From an uncultured Collinsella sp. (GTDB lineage Bacteria; Actinomycetota; Coriobacteriia; Coriobacteriales; Coriobacteriaceae): a DNA stretch of 33,725 nt. This document shows positions 8,000-15,960 of the stretch, piece by piece (within the stretch, counting starts at the first letter, position 1; every line of letters begins with the position of its first letter). The notes under the pieces were generated by a model. The model did not search any database. It was not told where the DNA came from and worked only from the letters and a program-made list of their open reading frames with translations. Position numbers and translations under genes: made by a program. The DNA is taken from NCBI GenBank assembly GCA_937950325.1, contig CALFDJ010000057.1, forward strand, positions 1-33,725, given 5' to 3'.

Positions 8000-9370
8000 T
8001 TACAGACTGCTCTTGAGGCAGTTTGCTCCAATAAAGCCCGCTGCGTACAAGGGGAGGTGGCGCAGCTCGCGCCCGTCATCGGTTTCGCTGCGGGAAAAAT
8101 TGTTCTCGGACAAAATGTAGGCATATGGCGATCGGGCTTTGTCCATAAACGACCCGAGGGTTCTCGCGCGCACGTTACGTGCGGACTTTACTTCGACGGG
8201 CACAATTTCCATACGGTCGGTCTGAAGTAAAAAATCGAGCTCGCCGGTCGTCTTCCAAGACGACGGCGGCACCCAGTAATACGTCTGCAAGCTATTGCCC
8301 GAAAATGCTTGCATGACCGAGTTTTCCGCCAGGGCGCCTCGGAAGTCGGAAGATAGCGCTATGGCGGAATCCTCTTTGAGGTCGAGCCAGAGCCGCGGGT
8401 TGATGCCGAGTTTGTAGAACATGAGGCCGGTATCGAGAAGATAGACCTTAAAGAAACTTCCATCTTCGTCGTCGAAGGGAACGAGGGGAGGCTCGATGCC
8501 TTCGGTCAGGTTGTTGACCGATATGATGCCGGCGCCTTCGAGCCAGTCGAGCGGCTCGATAAGCTTGGCGCGACGGCCTCCGCGTTCGACCTCGGAGTAC
8601 TTGAATTTTTTTGTGGACGATCTCAGCAGCTGGGACGGAATGGAGCGCCAGACCTTGCGCGCCGCCACGCCGCTGATCCCGTTTTCGGGGTCGGTCATAT
8701 CGGCGGTATAGGTCTCGTCGATTTCGCGCTGCTCGACGCGCGCATCCTCGATGGATAACGTCTTGCGATATGCGTTGACGGCGGCGGGCATGCCGCCCAC
8801 GATCTGGTATCGATGAAACAGGCTGAGCGCGGCTTGGTGCGCGGCGTAGGTCTCGAGCGTGCCGGCGTGGGTACGAATGGCATTGGCCATCTGCTCCTCG
8901 TCGAGCGCCCAGAGAAACTCCTCGAACGACATAGGATGCATGGTCTCTTGACGAACGCCGCTGGGAAAAGGCAACTTGCGCTTGCGCGTGGCGACGCCGA
9001 GCTGACTGCCGGTCGCGCATATGCGCCAGCCCGAACCCGAAAAAAAGCGAAGCGAGTTGAGCGCCCGTTCGCAGAGCTGCACCTCGTCAAACAGGATGAA
9101 GGCGGTTTCTTTGCGAATGGGGGTGCGTTTATAGTCTGAGATTCGCGCCACGATGGCGTTAACGTCGTCGGTGGGACAGTCGAACAGCGGAGCGATCAGC
9201 TCAAGATCGGTCTGAAAGTCGAGTTTGACAAACGCATCGCCGGCGATTCGTCTGCCGATTTCCTCGGCAACGTACGTTTTGCCTACGCGTCGCGCACCAC
9301 GGATGAGGAGGGGGCGCGACGCGTCCTTTGTCGCCCATGATTCGATAACGGATTCGATTGATCTGCGCAT
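8000..9370 (-). CDS. AAA+ ATPase with DUF4143 C-terminal domain
   Basis: A 456-residue second member of the AAA_14/DUF4143 family. Walker A is GARRVGKT (residues 25-32), Walker B AFILFDEVQLCE, sensor-like ATGSQLG. The C-terminal signature is GELDFLL with PVEVKSA, the same nuclease-like motif as in the gene at 6030. Overall sequence similarity to that gene is low, so this is not a recent duplication. GGAAAGG precedes the ATG. The upstream region carries a 33-bp-period inverted repeat array, as for the other ATPase. Transcription is toward the phosphatase, 33 bases away. Physiological role unknown. Confidence 0.88.
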   Translation of the reverse strand: MRRSIESVIESWATKDASRPLLIRGARRVGKTYVAEEIGRRIAGDAFVKLDFQTDLELIAPLFDCPTDDVNAIVARISDYKRTPIRKETAFILFDEVQLCERALNSLRFFSGSGWRICATGSQLGVATRKRKLPFPSGVRQETMHPMSFEEFLWALDEEQMANAIRTHAGTLETYAAHQAALSLFHRYQIVGGMPAAVNAYRKTLSIEDARVEQREIDETYTADMTDPENGISGVAARKVWRSIPSQLLRSSTKKFKYSEVERGGRRAKLIEPLDWLEGAGIISVNNLTEGIEPPLVPFDDEDGSFFKVYLLDTGLMFYKLGINPRLWLDLKEDSAIALSSDFRGALAENSVMQAFSGNSLQTYYWVPPSSWKTTGELDFLLQTDRMEIVPVEVKSARNVRARTLGSFMDKARSPYAYILSENNFSRSETDDGRELRHLPLYAAGFIGANCLKSSL

Positions 9371-9383
9371 GGGGCCGCCTTTC

Positions 9384-9480
9384 CAATTTCGTGTACTTCA
9401 GATACATAGTTTAGTACGATTTCATGTACTTGGAATACACGAAATAGTAGAAAAGTGTGTATCTGAAGTACACGAAATTG
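9384..9480. repeat. iterated inverted repeats, 33-bp period, upstream of an ATPase gene
   Basis: A perfect 23-bp inverted repeat (9384-9406 and 9458-9480) encloses a second imperfect pair. The core TTTC(A/G)TGTACTT starts at 9387 and 9420, and its complement TACACGAAAT at 9436 and 9469. Both pairs are exactly 33 bases apart. The array abuts the ATPase ribosome site. It resembles the 33-bp array at 5930-6010 in period and in the TTTCRT core. It is probably a multi-site operator or protein-binding array; a promoter within it could not be pinned down. Confidence 0.8.
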
Positions 9481-9565
9481 CACTGCTGGAGCTTGCAGGC
9501 GGATAAACACTACTCGTATGGGACGGTTTTCACCGGTTGCTCGCCACCTTGGGCTATGTTCGCCC

Positions 9566-10819
9566 CTATGCCTGCATCCGGGGCTGTGCAGATTGACGAC
9601 GGCGCTCCCAGCGAGCTAACTTAATCGTCACCAGCGTGAGCGCCCAGGCCACAAGCGAGAACGCGGCGCCCACTGCACCCACGTACGCAATGCCAATGCT
9701 GCTTACCACGGCGCCGCCCACTGCGGTGCCAAACGAGATGCCGACGTTAAACGCCATGGGCTCAACCGAACTTGCGAGTACCATCGACTTGGGATGGCGG
9801 CTGCGTGCCACGTCCATAAAGTGCGTGATGCATGAGACCGAGAACAGGTACATGAGCATCGCCAGGCTAAAGACAAAGACCAGCGCGAGCGGCATGGCGG
9901 CGCCCACGGCAAACAGCCCGAGCAGTGCCGCCGCCTGCAGCACAAACGTAACCAGCAGCGCCTTCATGCCAAAACGCGCATCGATCCATCCGCCCAGGAT
10001 GTTCGAGATCAGGCAGAACACGCCATAGGCCATAAGTGTGGTGCTCGCCTGAACGGTATCCATGCCCAGCATCTGCTCCAGATAAGGCGTCACGTAGCCG
10101 TAGAATACGTAGACCGAGCCCACGCCAAACAAGAAGATGAGCATGCCGGTGATGATACTCGGCTCGCGTAGTAGCCCCGCCTGCTCGCGGAAGGTGGCGG
10201 GCTCATCGGTCTGCCCGGCGCGAGGCATAAACGCCACGAGCGCGCTACAGATCAAAACGGCAAAGGTCAGCGTGCCGTACATGGCCACGTGCCAATCGAG
10301 TGTGTCGGCCACAAACTTGCCAATCGAGGTCACAAAGACCATCGCCACGGAAAACGCGCCGTACACGACCGAGATGGCAAGTGAGGTTTGCTGCGGGGAT
10401 AGCAGCTCAGGGATGTACGTCACGCCCACGGCGAGCAGCGCACCCGAGACAGAGCCCAGGACAATGCGTGAGATAAACAGCACCTGGAAGTTGGGAGCCA
10501 ACGCCATGACCAGGTTGCCGAGCACAAAGACGACGCTATAGCACACGAGCAGCTGGTAGCGGCGAAAACGCCCCGTGCTGAGCGCAAGCACCGGCGTCGC
10601 GATAGCGTAGACCAGTGCGAACACGCTAATAAGTTGGCCTGCGGTGGCAAGCGATACGCCGAGTTCCGTTGCCAAGTCACTTTCGATGCCGATGACCACG
10701 AACTCGGAGCAGCCGAGCGAGAATCCCAACAGCACGAGCAGCGCCAGGCAGAGCTTGGTGCGCGCGGGGGAGAGCGCGGCGGCGGTTGACTTACTTTTAG
10801 GCGTGGTTGCGGCGGTCAA
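9566..10819 (-). CDS. MFS transporter (DHA1/AraJ-like efflux permease)
   Basis: A 417-residue, 12-helix major facilitator protein. The first helix contains LGCSEFVVIGI, which resembles the start of AraJ/NepI/PbuE-type drug:H+ antiporter-1 proteins. A loop with TGRFRRYQ after helix 2 is a variant of the conserved A motif. The frame is open for another 140 residues upstream, but that part is not membrane-like and lacks a ribosome site. The TTG at 10819, 8 bases after GGAG, gives a protein of normal length; the GTG at 10828 is the alternative. It is divergent from the decarboxylase locus across a 161-base control region. The substrate is unknown; export of an aromatic decarboxylation product is conceivable but unsupported. 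Confidence 0.85.
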   Translation of the reverse strand: MTAATTPKSKSTAAALSPARTKLCLALLVLLGFSLGCSEFVVIGIESDLATELGVSLATAGQLISVFALVYAIATPVLALSTGRFRRYQLLVCYSVVFVLGNLVMALAPNFQVLFISRIVLGSVSGALLAVGVTYIPELLSPQQTSLAISVVYGAFSVAMVFVTSIGKFVADTLDWHVAMYGTLTFAVLICSALVAFMPRAGQTDEPATFREQAGLLREPSIITGMLIFLFGVGSVYVFYGYVTPYLEQMLGMDTVQASTTLMAYGVFCLISNILGGWIDARFGMKALLVTFVLQAAALLGLFAVGAAMPLALVFVFSLAMLMYLFSVSCITHFMDVARSRHPKSMVLASSVEPMAFNVGISFGTAVGGAVVSSIGIAYVGAVGAAFSLVAWALTLVTIKLARWERRRQSAQPRMQA

Positions 10820-10877
10820 GGTTGTCACTCCAATGTCGCATGAATAAGCGGGATTCAATCCCTGCAACTCTAACAGA

Positions 10878-10908
10878 ATGTGACGAAGGGGCAGTCCCTT
10901 TGTCACAT
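10878..10908. repeat. 31-bp dispersed palindrome, full copy 2
   Basis: A full copy of the dispersed palindrome with left arm ATGTGACGAAGGG and right arm CCCTTTGTCACAT; one arm base differs. Unlike the other copies it lies in a promoter region, between two divergent genes. Its right arm contributes the -35 box of the promoter at 10900-10939. Confidence 0.8.
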
Positions 10909-10939
10909 GGAAAGCTTGCCTGTATAGTCGCAATACAGG
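10900..10939 (+). promoter_or_regulatory. promoter and dyad of the decarboxylase locus
   Basis: TTGTCA (10900-10905) and TATAGT (10923-10928) are 17 bases apart, a good sigma-70-type promoter reading toward the LpdD/Nudix fusion gene. A perfect dyad, CCTGTAT (10919-10925) and ATACAGG (10933-10939) with a 7-base gap, covers the -10 box and start site. It is a likely operator. The MerR protein encoded at 15961 is one candidate binder, although classical MerR sites lie between -35 and -10. Confidence 0.65.
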
Positions 10940-10980
10940 TGAAGATGGTCTCAGGTACATTGCGGGCGACAGGAGATCCC

Positions 10981-11928
10981 ATGGGTATGCACACGACAAA
11001 GGTTGCAGTGGGCGAGGGCAAGTTTGCGCTCGAGGCCCAGCTGACGGTGACGCCGCGAGGCATGGCGGTGTACGCCTGCTCGCCGGAGTTTGCGCACCTG
11101 GGCGCCACGGCGCAGGCCATTCCGCGCCCCGAGCCCGGCCGTACGGCAACGGTGAGCATCCTGGCCGTTCCGTGCCATCGAGACGAGATCCCGGCGCACG
11201 ATATCGCGGCGGCGCTGGCCACGCGCTTTGGCGTGCCGGTAGTTGCAAGCACGGGTTTTCATGTTGAACAAGCGAGCGGTGACGACCTGCAGCGCGTGCT
11301 CGACACCACCAAGGAGCTCATCGCCGCGCTCGAGGAAGCCGCAGCCCGCATTCTGCGCGCCGGCTGGGATGAGGGCGGTGCGGGCGCCGAGGTCGTGGCG
11401 GTCGATGCTGCGACCGGCGAGGCGCTTGGCCCCGTCGACCGCATCGAGGCCCATGCTGGTGAGGGCATCCTGCATCAGGCATTTCTGACGCTTTTGGTCG
11501 AGGGCCGGGGCGAAGACGCGCGCCTGCTGCTCTGTCGCCGCAGTCCGCTCAAGCGCCTGTGGGGCGGGGTGCTGGCCGATAGCTGCGCCGGCCATCCGCT
11601 CCCCGGGGAAGACGTCGCGGCCGCCACGGCGCGCCGCATCAACGAAGAGCTCGGCATTACGCGCGAGCCCGATCAGCTCAAGCACCTCGGACACGTGGTG
11701 TACCGCGAGGACCACGGCGACGGTCGCTGCGAGTGCGAATGGTGCGAGGTCTACCTTGCCCATGTTGAGCCGGGCGAGCTGCATATCAACCAAGAGGAGA
11801 TCTCGGAAGTGCGTCGCGTGGCTCCGTCCGAGCTCAAAGGCTACCTGCAGGGTCACCCCGAACAGCTGGCCCCCTGGCTCCGCGAGGCCCTCGGCGACCC
11901 ATTCATCCGCACGGCCCTCGCTATGTAA
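10981..11928 (+). CDS. LpdD-like chaperone domain fused to IDI-like Nudix domain
   Basis: A 315-residue two-domain protein. Residues 1 to about 125 resemble the LpdD prenylated-flavin chaperone domain (FAHLGATAQAIPRP, then VPVVASTGFHVEQ), known from gallate decarboxylase systems. Residues about 155-315 are a type 1 isopentenyl-diphosphate isomerase-like Nudix domain: GILHQAFLTLLV, LLLCRRSPLKRLWGGV, a Nudix box G-x5-E-x7-RR-x2-EELG, and the metal-binding pair E251-C-E253. The catalytic Cys of the isomerase motif (S-x-C-G-H-P) is Ala203 here, with a Cys one residue earlier (D200-S-C-A-G-H-P). So normal IPP/DMAPP isomerase activity is doubtful. AGGAG 5 bases before the ATG sets the start. It is the first gene of the UbiD/UbiX locus, pointing to prenyl-FMN supply or delivery. 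Annotation pipelines will probably call it isopentenyl-diphosphate isomerase. Confidence 0.85.
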   Translation: MGMHTTKVAVGEGKFALEAQLTVTPRGMAVYACSPEFAHLGATAQAIPRPEPGRTATVSILAVPCHRDEIPAHDIAAALATRFGVPVVASTGFHVEQASGDDLQRVLDTTKELIAALEEAAARILRAGWDEGGAGAEVVAVDAATGEALGPVDRIEAHAGEGILHQAFLTLLVEGRGEDARLLLCRRSPLKRLWGGVLADSCAGHPLPGEDVAAATARRINEELGITREPDQLKHLGHVVYREDHGDGRCECEWCEVYLAHVEPGELHINQEEISEVRRVAPSELKGYLQGHPEQLAPWLREALGDPFIRTALAM

Positions 11929-11932
11929 AAAA

Positions 11933-12019
11933 GACAGTCCCTTTGCCACATCCAAACCGTCACAACATTCGGCGAAAATCTCGAAAACGAGGAAAAGCGT
12001 CGAATGTTGTGACGGTTTT
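11933..12019 (+). terminator. half palindrome followed by nested-hairpin terminator
   Basis: Just past the stop codon is the right half of the dispersed palindrome (11933-11951). A hairpin follows with 21-base arms (11954-11974 and 11998-12018, one mismatch). Its loop holds a small stem CTCG-AAAA-CGAG. The outer stem ends in GGTTTTTG, so it can terminate the fusion-gene transcript. Confidence 0.7.
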
Positions 12020-12085
12020 TGTCTAGGGAATCGCTTCTCATCCAAAAAATCCGCTTGACTGTATTGCCGCAACACAGCGCAACGT

Positions 12086-12116
12086 AAGGGGTGTCCGATA
12101 ACGGGCGCCCCTTTTT
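12086..12116 (+). terminator. intrinsic terminator or attenuator before the permease gene
   Basis: A 12-bp stem (12086-12097 and 12102-12113, two G-U pairs) with an ATAA loop, running directly into five T. It lies only 54 bases upstream of the permease start, and no convincing promoter is seen between it and the gene. It therefore either isolates the permease from upstream transcription or works as a leader attenuator. A TTGACT at about 12054 has no matching -10. Confidence 0.65.
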
Positions 12117-12169
12117 AAGCGGCAACATGGCTGCGAATTCGGAGCGCCCCCAACAAGAAAGGTGGGGAG

Positions 12170-13627
12170 ATGGAAGCGGAAAAGAAGGCGTTTAAGATCA
12201 CCAAGCGCGAAATTGGCTTTGTGCTGGGTATCGTTGTCTTTTTGCTGGTGAAGTTTCTTCCTTTGGCGGAGCTGAGCTCGACGGTCGAGCTCACGGTCGG
12301 CGGTCAGACCTGTCTGGCACTGACGCTCGCCACGGTGGTGTTCTGGGCATGCGGCGTGGCACAGCCGGGCTTTGTGGGCCTGCTCTACTGCGCACTGCTC
12401 GTCCTGTTCAAGGTGTGCGTGGACGACACGGGCGCCGCGAGCATCTCGGCGACGGTCGCCTCCACGTTTAGCTCGTGGACCAAGGCCACCATGTGGCTCG
12501 TCATCGGCGCCTACCTCATCGCCAGCGCGGTCAAGGAGTCGGGCCTGGGCGAGCGTATCGCCTACGCGTTCATGCTCAAGTTCGTGCGCGACGCCAAGTC
12601 GCTCATCATCTCGATTTTCGCGCTCACCTTTGTGCTGTCGCTGCTGATCCCGCATCCGTTCCCCCGCGCCTTCCTCATCCTCGCCGTCGTCTCGGTCATC
12701 GCCGAGTCCGCCGGCTACGGTGACGACGACAAGGGCAAGCTCGGCTTCCTCGTGTTTGCCGCTGCCGCCCCGGGCTCCATGTTCTTCCTGACGGGCGACT
12801 CCACGCTCAACCCCCTCGTTGCACAGTACAGTGCCGAGGCCGGCGGCATGAGCCCGTCCTTCGTCGACTGGTTCCTGTACATGAGCGTGCCTATGCTGGT
12901 CGCGCTGCTGTGCACCCTGTTCTTGGGCCTCTTCCTCTTTAAGCCCAGCAAGGAGCTCGTCTACGATCGCGAGCAGATCGTGGCCAAGCAGGCCGCGCTC
13001 GGCAAGCTCTCCGTCAAAGAGATCCGCACCATCGTGTGGCTTGTCATCGCCATCGCGCTGTGGCTCACCGTTTCGGGCGATTACATCGGCTGGGTCACCC
13101 TGGCCATTGGTGTCGCTCTCGCCATGCCCATCATTGGCGAAGTCCTCACCCCCGCCAGCTGGAACGCTGTCGATATCAAGTCCCTCATGTTCCTGACGGC
13201 CGCCATGGCCGTGGGCTCCGTGGGCGGTGCCACCGGCATGAACGCCTGGATCGCCGACGTCGTGCTCCCCAGCTCCGTGCCCGAGAACATCTTCCTGTTC
13301 GCCCTGCTCGTCGCCGCGCTTTCCATGATCATCCACATGTTCATGGGCTCGGTCATGGCCGTGCTCGGCGTGTGCGTGCCGGCATTTATCAGCTTTGCCG
13401 CCGGCTCCAGCGTGAGCCCACTCGCCGTGGCGCTCATCGTCTTCACGTCCATCAACATCCACTACATCCTGCCGTTCCATAACCTGCCGATCCTTATCGG
13501 CGAAGGCAAGGACGCCGGCGGCTACACCTCCAAAGAGGCTATGCGCATGGGCATCCCCCTCACCGCGGTCGTCTTTGTCGTCGTGCTGGTCGAGGCCGCC
13601 TGGTTCCACCTCTTTGGCCTGATGTAA
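12170..13627 (+). CDS. DASS/SLC13-type anion permease
   Basis: A 485-residue membrane protein with about 11-13 hydrophobic helices, of the divalent anion:Na+ symporter (SLC13/CitT) type. Features include an early helix pair, FLILAVVSVIAE, a re-entrant-type GDSTLNPLVAQ segment, and a matching second-half stretch GSVGGATGMNAWIADVVLP. The IHYILPFHNLPILIG near the C terminus matches the conserved end of the family. AAGGTGG precedes the ATG. It lies between the LpdD/Nudix gene and ubiD, so uptake of the carboxylic acid that UbiD decarboxylates, possibly an aromatic acid, is the most sensible role (inference from position). Confidence 0.85.
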   Translation: MEAEKKAFKITKREIGFVLGIVVFLLVKFLPLAELSSTVELTVGGQTCLALTLATVVFWACGVAQPGFVGLLYCALLVLFKVCVDDTGAASISATVASTFSSWTKATMWLVIGAYLIASAVKESGLGERIAYAFMLKFVRDAKSLIISIFALTFVLSLLIPHPFPRAFLILAVVSVIAESAGYGDDDKGKLGFLVFAAAAPGSMFFLTGDSTLNPLVAQYSAEAGGMSPSFVDWFLYMSVPMLVALLCTLFLGLFLFKPSKELVYDREQIVAKQAALGKLSVKEIRTIVWLVIAIALWLTVSGDYIGWVTLAIGVALAMPIIGEVLTPASWNAVDIKSLMFLTAAMAVGSVGGATGMNAWIADVVLPSSVPENIFLFALLVAALSMIIHMFMGSVMAVLGVCVPAFISFAAGSSVSPLAVALIVFTSINIHYILPFHNLPILIGEGKDAGGYTSKEAMRMGIPLTAVVFVVVLVEAAWFHLFGLM

Positions 13628-13769
13628 GCGGTCGAGCGCCCCGGCTGTAAGCAGCCAAGCGCTTGAACTTCGAGTGGTCGAGCGCTCCATTTGTGAGCGC
13701 CGCGGCCCCATTACGTTACCCCGTCCGGCGGCACCCCGTCGCCGGACACTCTCCCGAAAGGAGTACGCC
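13628..13769 (+). other. ubiD leader region with direct repeat and hairpin
   Basis: The spacer between permease and decarboxylase. GGTCGAGCGC occurs twice (13630-13639, 13676-13685) inside an imperfect 27-base repeat with a 46-base period. An 8-bp stem GTCCGGCG/CGCCGGAC (13723-13730, 13740-13747) lies just before the ubiD ribosome site AAAGGAG. No clear promoter is seen. It may adjust translation or mRNA processing between the two genes. Confidence 0.4.
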
Positions 13770-15257
13770 ATGTCCACTACCGATGCTTCCCAGATCCACG
13801 ACCTGCGTTCCGCGCTCGACTTTTTGCGTGAGATGCCGGGCCAGCTGCTCGAGACCGACACCCAGGTCGATCCCGATGCCGAGGTCTCGGGCGTCTACCG
13901 TCACGTCGGTGCTGGCGGCACCGTCATGCGCCCGACCAAAGAGGGTCCGGCGATGGTCTTCAACAACGTCAAGGGCTTTGACGACGCCAAGGTCTGCATC
14001 GGTATGCTTGCCAGCCGCAAGCGCGTTGCCGCCCTGCTCGACCTGGACGAGGAGCACCTGGGCCTCGAGATCGGCAAGCGCTTCGAGAACCTGATCGCCC
14101 CCGAGCAGATCGCCGAGGGCAAGCACGTCGACTGCCAGGAGGTCGTGTACAAGGCGACCGACGAGGGCTTTGACCTGCGCAAGATCGTTCCCGCTCCCAC
14201 CAACACGCCCGTTGACGGCGGCCCCTACATCACCATGGGCCTCGCCTATGGCACGAGCCCCGATGGCACCCAGTCCGACGTAACCATCCACCGCTTCTCC
14301 TGCGTCGACAAGGACAAGCTCGCCATGTGGATCACCCCGGGCAGCCGTCACCTGGGTGCGTTCTTTGACGAGTACTGCCAGCGCGGCGAGGATATGCCCA
14401 TCTCCATCTCCATCGGCCTGGACCCCGCCGTGTACATGTGCTGCGGCTTCGAGGCTCCCACCACGCCGCTCGGCTTCAACGAGCTGCAGATCGCCGGCGC
14501 CCTGCGCGGCCGCGCCGTCGAGCTTGCCGACTGCGTCACCGTTCCGCAGAAGTGCATTGCCAATGCCGAGTACGTGCTCGAGGGCTACCTCATGCACGAC
14601 GAGACCATCAACGAGGATGTCAACGGCCACGGCTACGCCATGCCCGAGTTCCCCGGCTACACCGGTGGCGCCAAGGTCTGCCCGGTGATCAAGATCACCG
14701 CCGTCACCACGCGCGTCAACCCCATTATGGAGAGCTGCATCGGCCCTTCGCACGAGCACGTGTCCATGGCCGGTATCCCCACCGAGGCCTCCATCTACAA
14801 GATGGTCGAGACCGCTATCCCGGGCCGCCTGCTCAACGTTCACGCCGCTCCCTGCGGTGGCGGCAAGTTCGTTGCCATCATGCAGTTCAAGAAGTCGAGC
14901 AAAAATGACGAGGGCCGTCAGCGCAACGCCGCCATGCTCGCCTTCTCGGCGTTCTCCGAGCTCAAGCACGTCATCCTTGTCGACGAGGATGTCGACATCT
15001 TCGATATGAGCGACGTGATGTGGGCCATGACCACGCGCTTCCAGGCCGACGTGGACCTCATCACCATCCCCGGTTGCCACTGCCACGTGCTCGATCCGTC
15101 CAACGACCCCGCGTTCGATCCTTCGATCCGCGAGCACGGTATCGCCTGCAAGGCCATCTTCGACTGCACGGTTCCGTTTAACCTCAAGAAGAACTTCATC
15201 CGCTCGCAGTTCATGGAGATCGACAAGGACAAGTGGGCCGCCGAGCTCGCCTTCTAG
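13770..15257 (+). CDS. ubiD: UbiD-family prenyl-FMN-dependent decarboxylase
   Basis: A 495-residue UbiD-type decarboxylase, which reversibly removes CO2 from aromatic or unsaturated acids with prenylated FMN. The sequence shows the family core: an N-terminal alpha/beta part with DFLREMPGQLLETD, YITMGLAYG, FNELQIAGALRGR, and the acidic NAEYVLEGYLMHDE block that carries conserved Glu residues. A C-terminal part has DEDVDIFDMSDVMWAMTTRFQ and a closing KWAAELAF. Length matches gallate and 4-hydroxybenzoate decarboxylases (about 490). AAAGGAG sets the start. ubiX lies 33 bases downstream, an LpdD-like domain upstream. The substrate cannot be read from sequence; a phenolic acid from plant diet is a reasonable guess by analogy with lpdBCD of Lactiplantibacillus. 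Confidence 0.93.
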   Translation: MSTTDASQIHDLRSALDFLREMPGQLLETDTQVDPDAEVSGVYRHVGAGGTVMRPTKEGPAMVFNNVKGFDDAKVCIGMLASRKRVAALLDLDEEHLGLEIGKRFENLIAPEQIAEGKHVDCQEVVYKATDEGFDLRKIVPAPTNTPVDGGPYITMGLAYGTSPDGTQSDVTIHRFSCVDKDKLAMWITPGSRHLGAFFDEYCQRGEDMPISISIGLDPAVYMCCGFEAPTTPLGFNELQIAGALRGRAVELADCVTVPQKCIANAEYVLEGYLMHDETINEDVNGHGYAMPEFPGYTGGAKVCPVIKITAVTTRVNPIMESCIGPSHEHVSMAGIPTEASIYKMVETAIPGRLLNVHAAPCGGGKFVAIMQFKKSSKNDEGRQRNAAMLAFSAFSELKHVILVDEDVDIFDMSDVMWAMTTRFQADVDLITIPGCHCHVLDPSNDPAFDPSIREHGIACKAIFDCTVPFNLKKNFIRSQFMEIDKDKWAAELAF

Positions 15258-15290
15258 TAAGTAGCCCTACCAAGTAGTTAAGGAGTTGTC

Positions 15291-15869
15291 ATGCCTGAGT
15301 CTTCTGTTCGTCCCCGTCGCATTGTCGTTGGCGTGTCTGGCGCCAGCGGTGCGGCACTGGGCCTTGAATGCCTCAAATGCCTGCGCCAGGCCGGCGCTGA
15401 GTCGGCGCTTGTCGTCACGCGCGGGGGAGAGATCACCATCGAGCAGGAGCTCGGCATGACGCTCGACGAGTTTGCGTGCTATGCCGATGTGGTCTACGAC
15501 AACAAGAACATTGGCGCTGCCATCGCAAGCGGCACCTATCCGGTCGACGGCATGATCGTGGCTCCCTGCTCCATGAAGACGCTCGCCGGCATCGCGAGCG
15601 GCTACAGCGAAAACCTGTTGCTGCGTGCGGCCGATGTGCAGATGAAAGAGCAGCGCCGCCTGGTGCTTATGGTGCGCGAGACGCCCTTCAGTGCGATCCA
15701 TGTCGACAACATGGCACGCCTGGCGCGCGCGCCGGGTGTCATGCTCATGCCGCCCATGCTCACGTTTTACAACGGCCCCGCCACGCTCGATGAGGCGGTG
15801 CATCACATCGCCGCCAAGGCACTCGAGGCCGTCGGCGTGTCGTGCGCCAACTATAAGCGCTGGTCATAG
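15291..15869 (+). CDS. ubiX: UbiX flavin prenyltransferase
   Basis: A 192-residue enzyme that attaches a dimethylallyl group to FMN to make prenyl-FMN, the cofactor of UbiD. Typical features are the N-terminal GVSGASGAALG phosphate/flavin loop, the APCSMKTLAGIASG segment, and LVLMVRETPFSAIH with the conserved Arg and His. Residue count is normal. AAGGAG lies 5 bases before the ATG, and the gene follows ubiD by 33 bases, so the two are co-transcribed. Most bacterial UbiX enzymes prefer dimethylallyl monophosphate, which makes the Nudix-domain gene at the head of the locus relevant. A strong terminator follows at 15902. Confidence 0.95.
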   Translation: MPESSVRPRRIVVGVSGASGAALGLECLKCLRQAGAESALVVTRGGEITIEQELGMTLDEFACYADVVYDNKNIGAAIASGTYPVDGMIVAPCSMKTLAGIASGYSENLLLRAADVQMKEQRRLVLMVRETPFSAIHVDNMARLARAPGVMLMPPMLTFYNGPATLDEAVHHIAAKALEAVGVSCANYKRWS

Positions 15870-15901
15870 GCATCTTTAGGGTAGGATACGAGTAGTGTTT
15901 G

Positions 15902-15932
15902 AGCCCGCTGCCCCTGTGGGCGGCGGGCTTTT
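15902..15932 (+). terminator. intrinsic terminator after ubiX
   Basis: A 12-bp GC-rich stem (15902-15913 and 15918-15929, one T-G pair) with loop CTGT, followed by TTT. It ends the permease-ubiD-ubiX transcript and leaves the MerR gene in a separate or readthrough unit. Confidence 0.8.
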
Positions 15933-15960
15933 CGTGTCAAAGGGTGTGTCGGGAGGACCT

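Noticed and set aside
5930..9480. Two ATPases and a phosphatase read as a defence island or toxin-antitoxin set
   Set aside because: DUF4143 ATPases are very common in gut bacteria with no agreed function, and no antitoxin, nuclease partner or phage-defence gene is adjacent. The arrays are reported, the system is not claimed.
10820..11248. 140-residue N-terminal extension of the MFS gene
   Set aside because: The extension is Pro/Arg-rich, overlaps the divergent gene and its promoter, and lacks a ribosome site; the TTG at 10819 gives a normal-length transporter.
12038..13861. Long minus-strand frame opposite the permease gene
   Set aside because: The product is His/Asp/Glu-rich with no hydrophobic core, the usual antisense shadow of a membrane protein gene; the plus strand gives a clear DASS permease.
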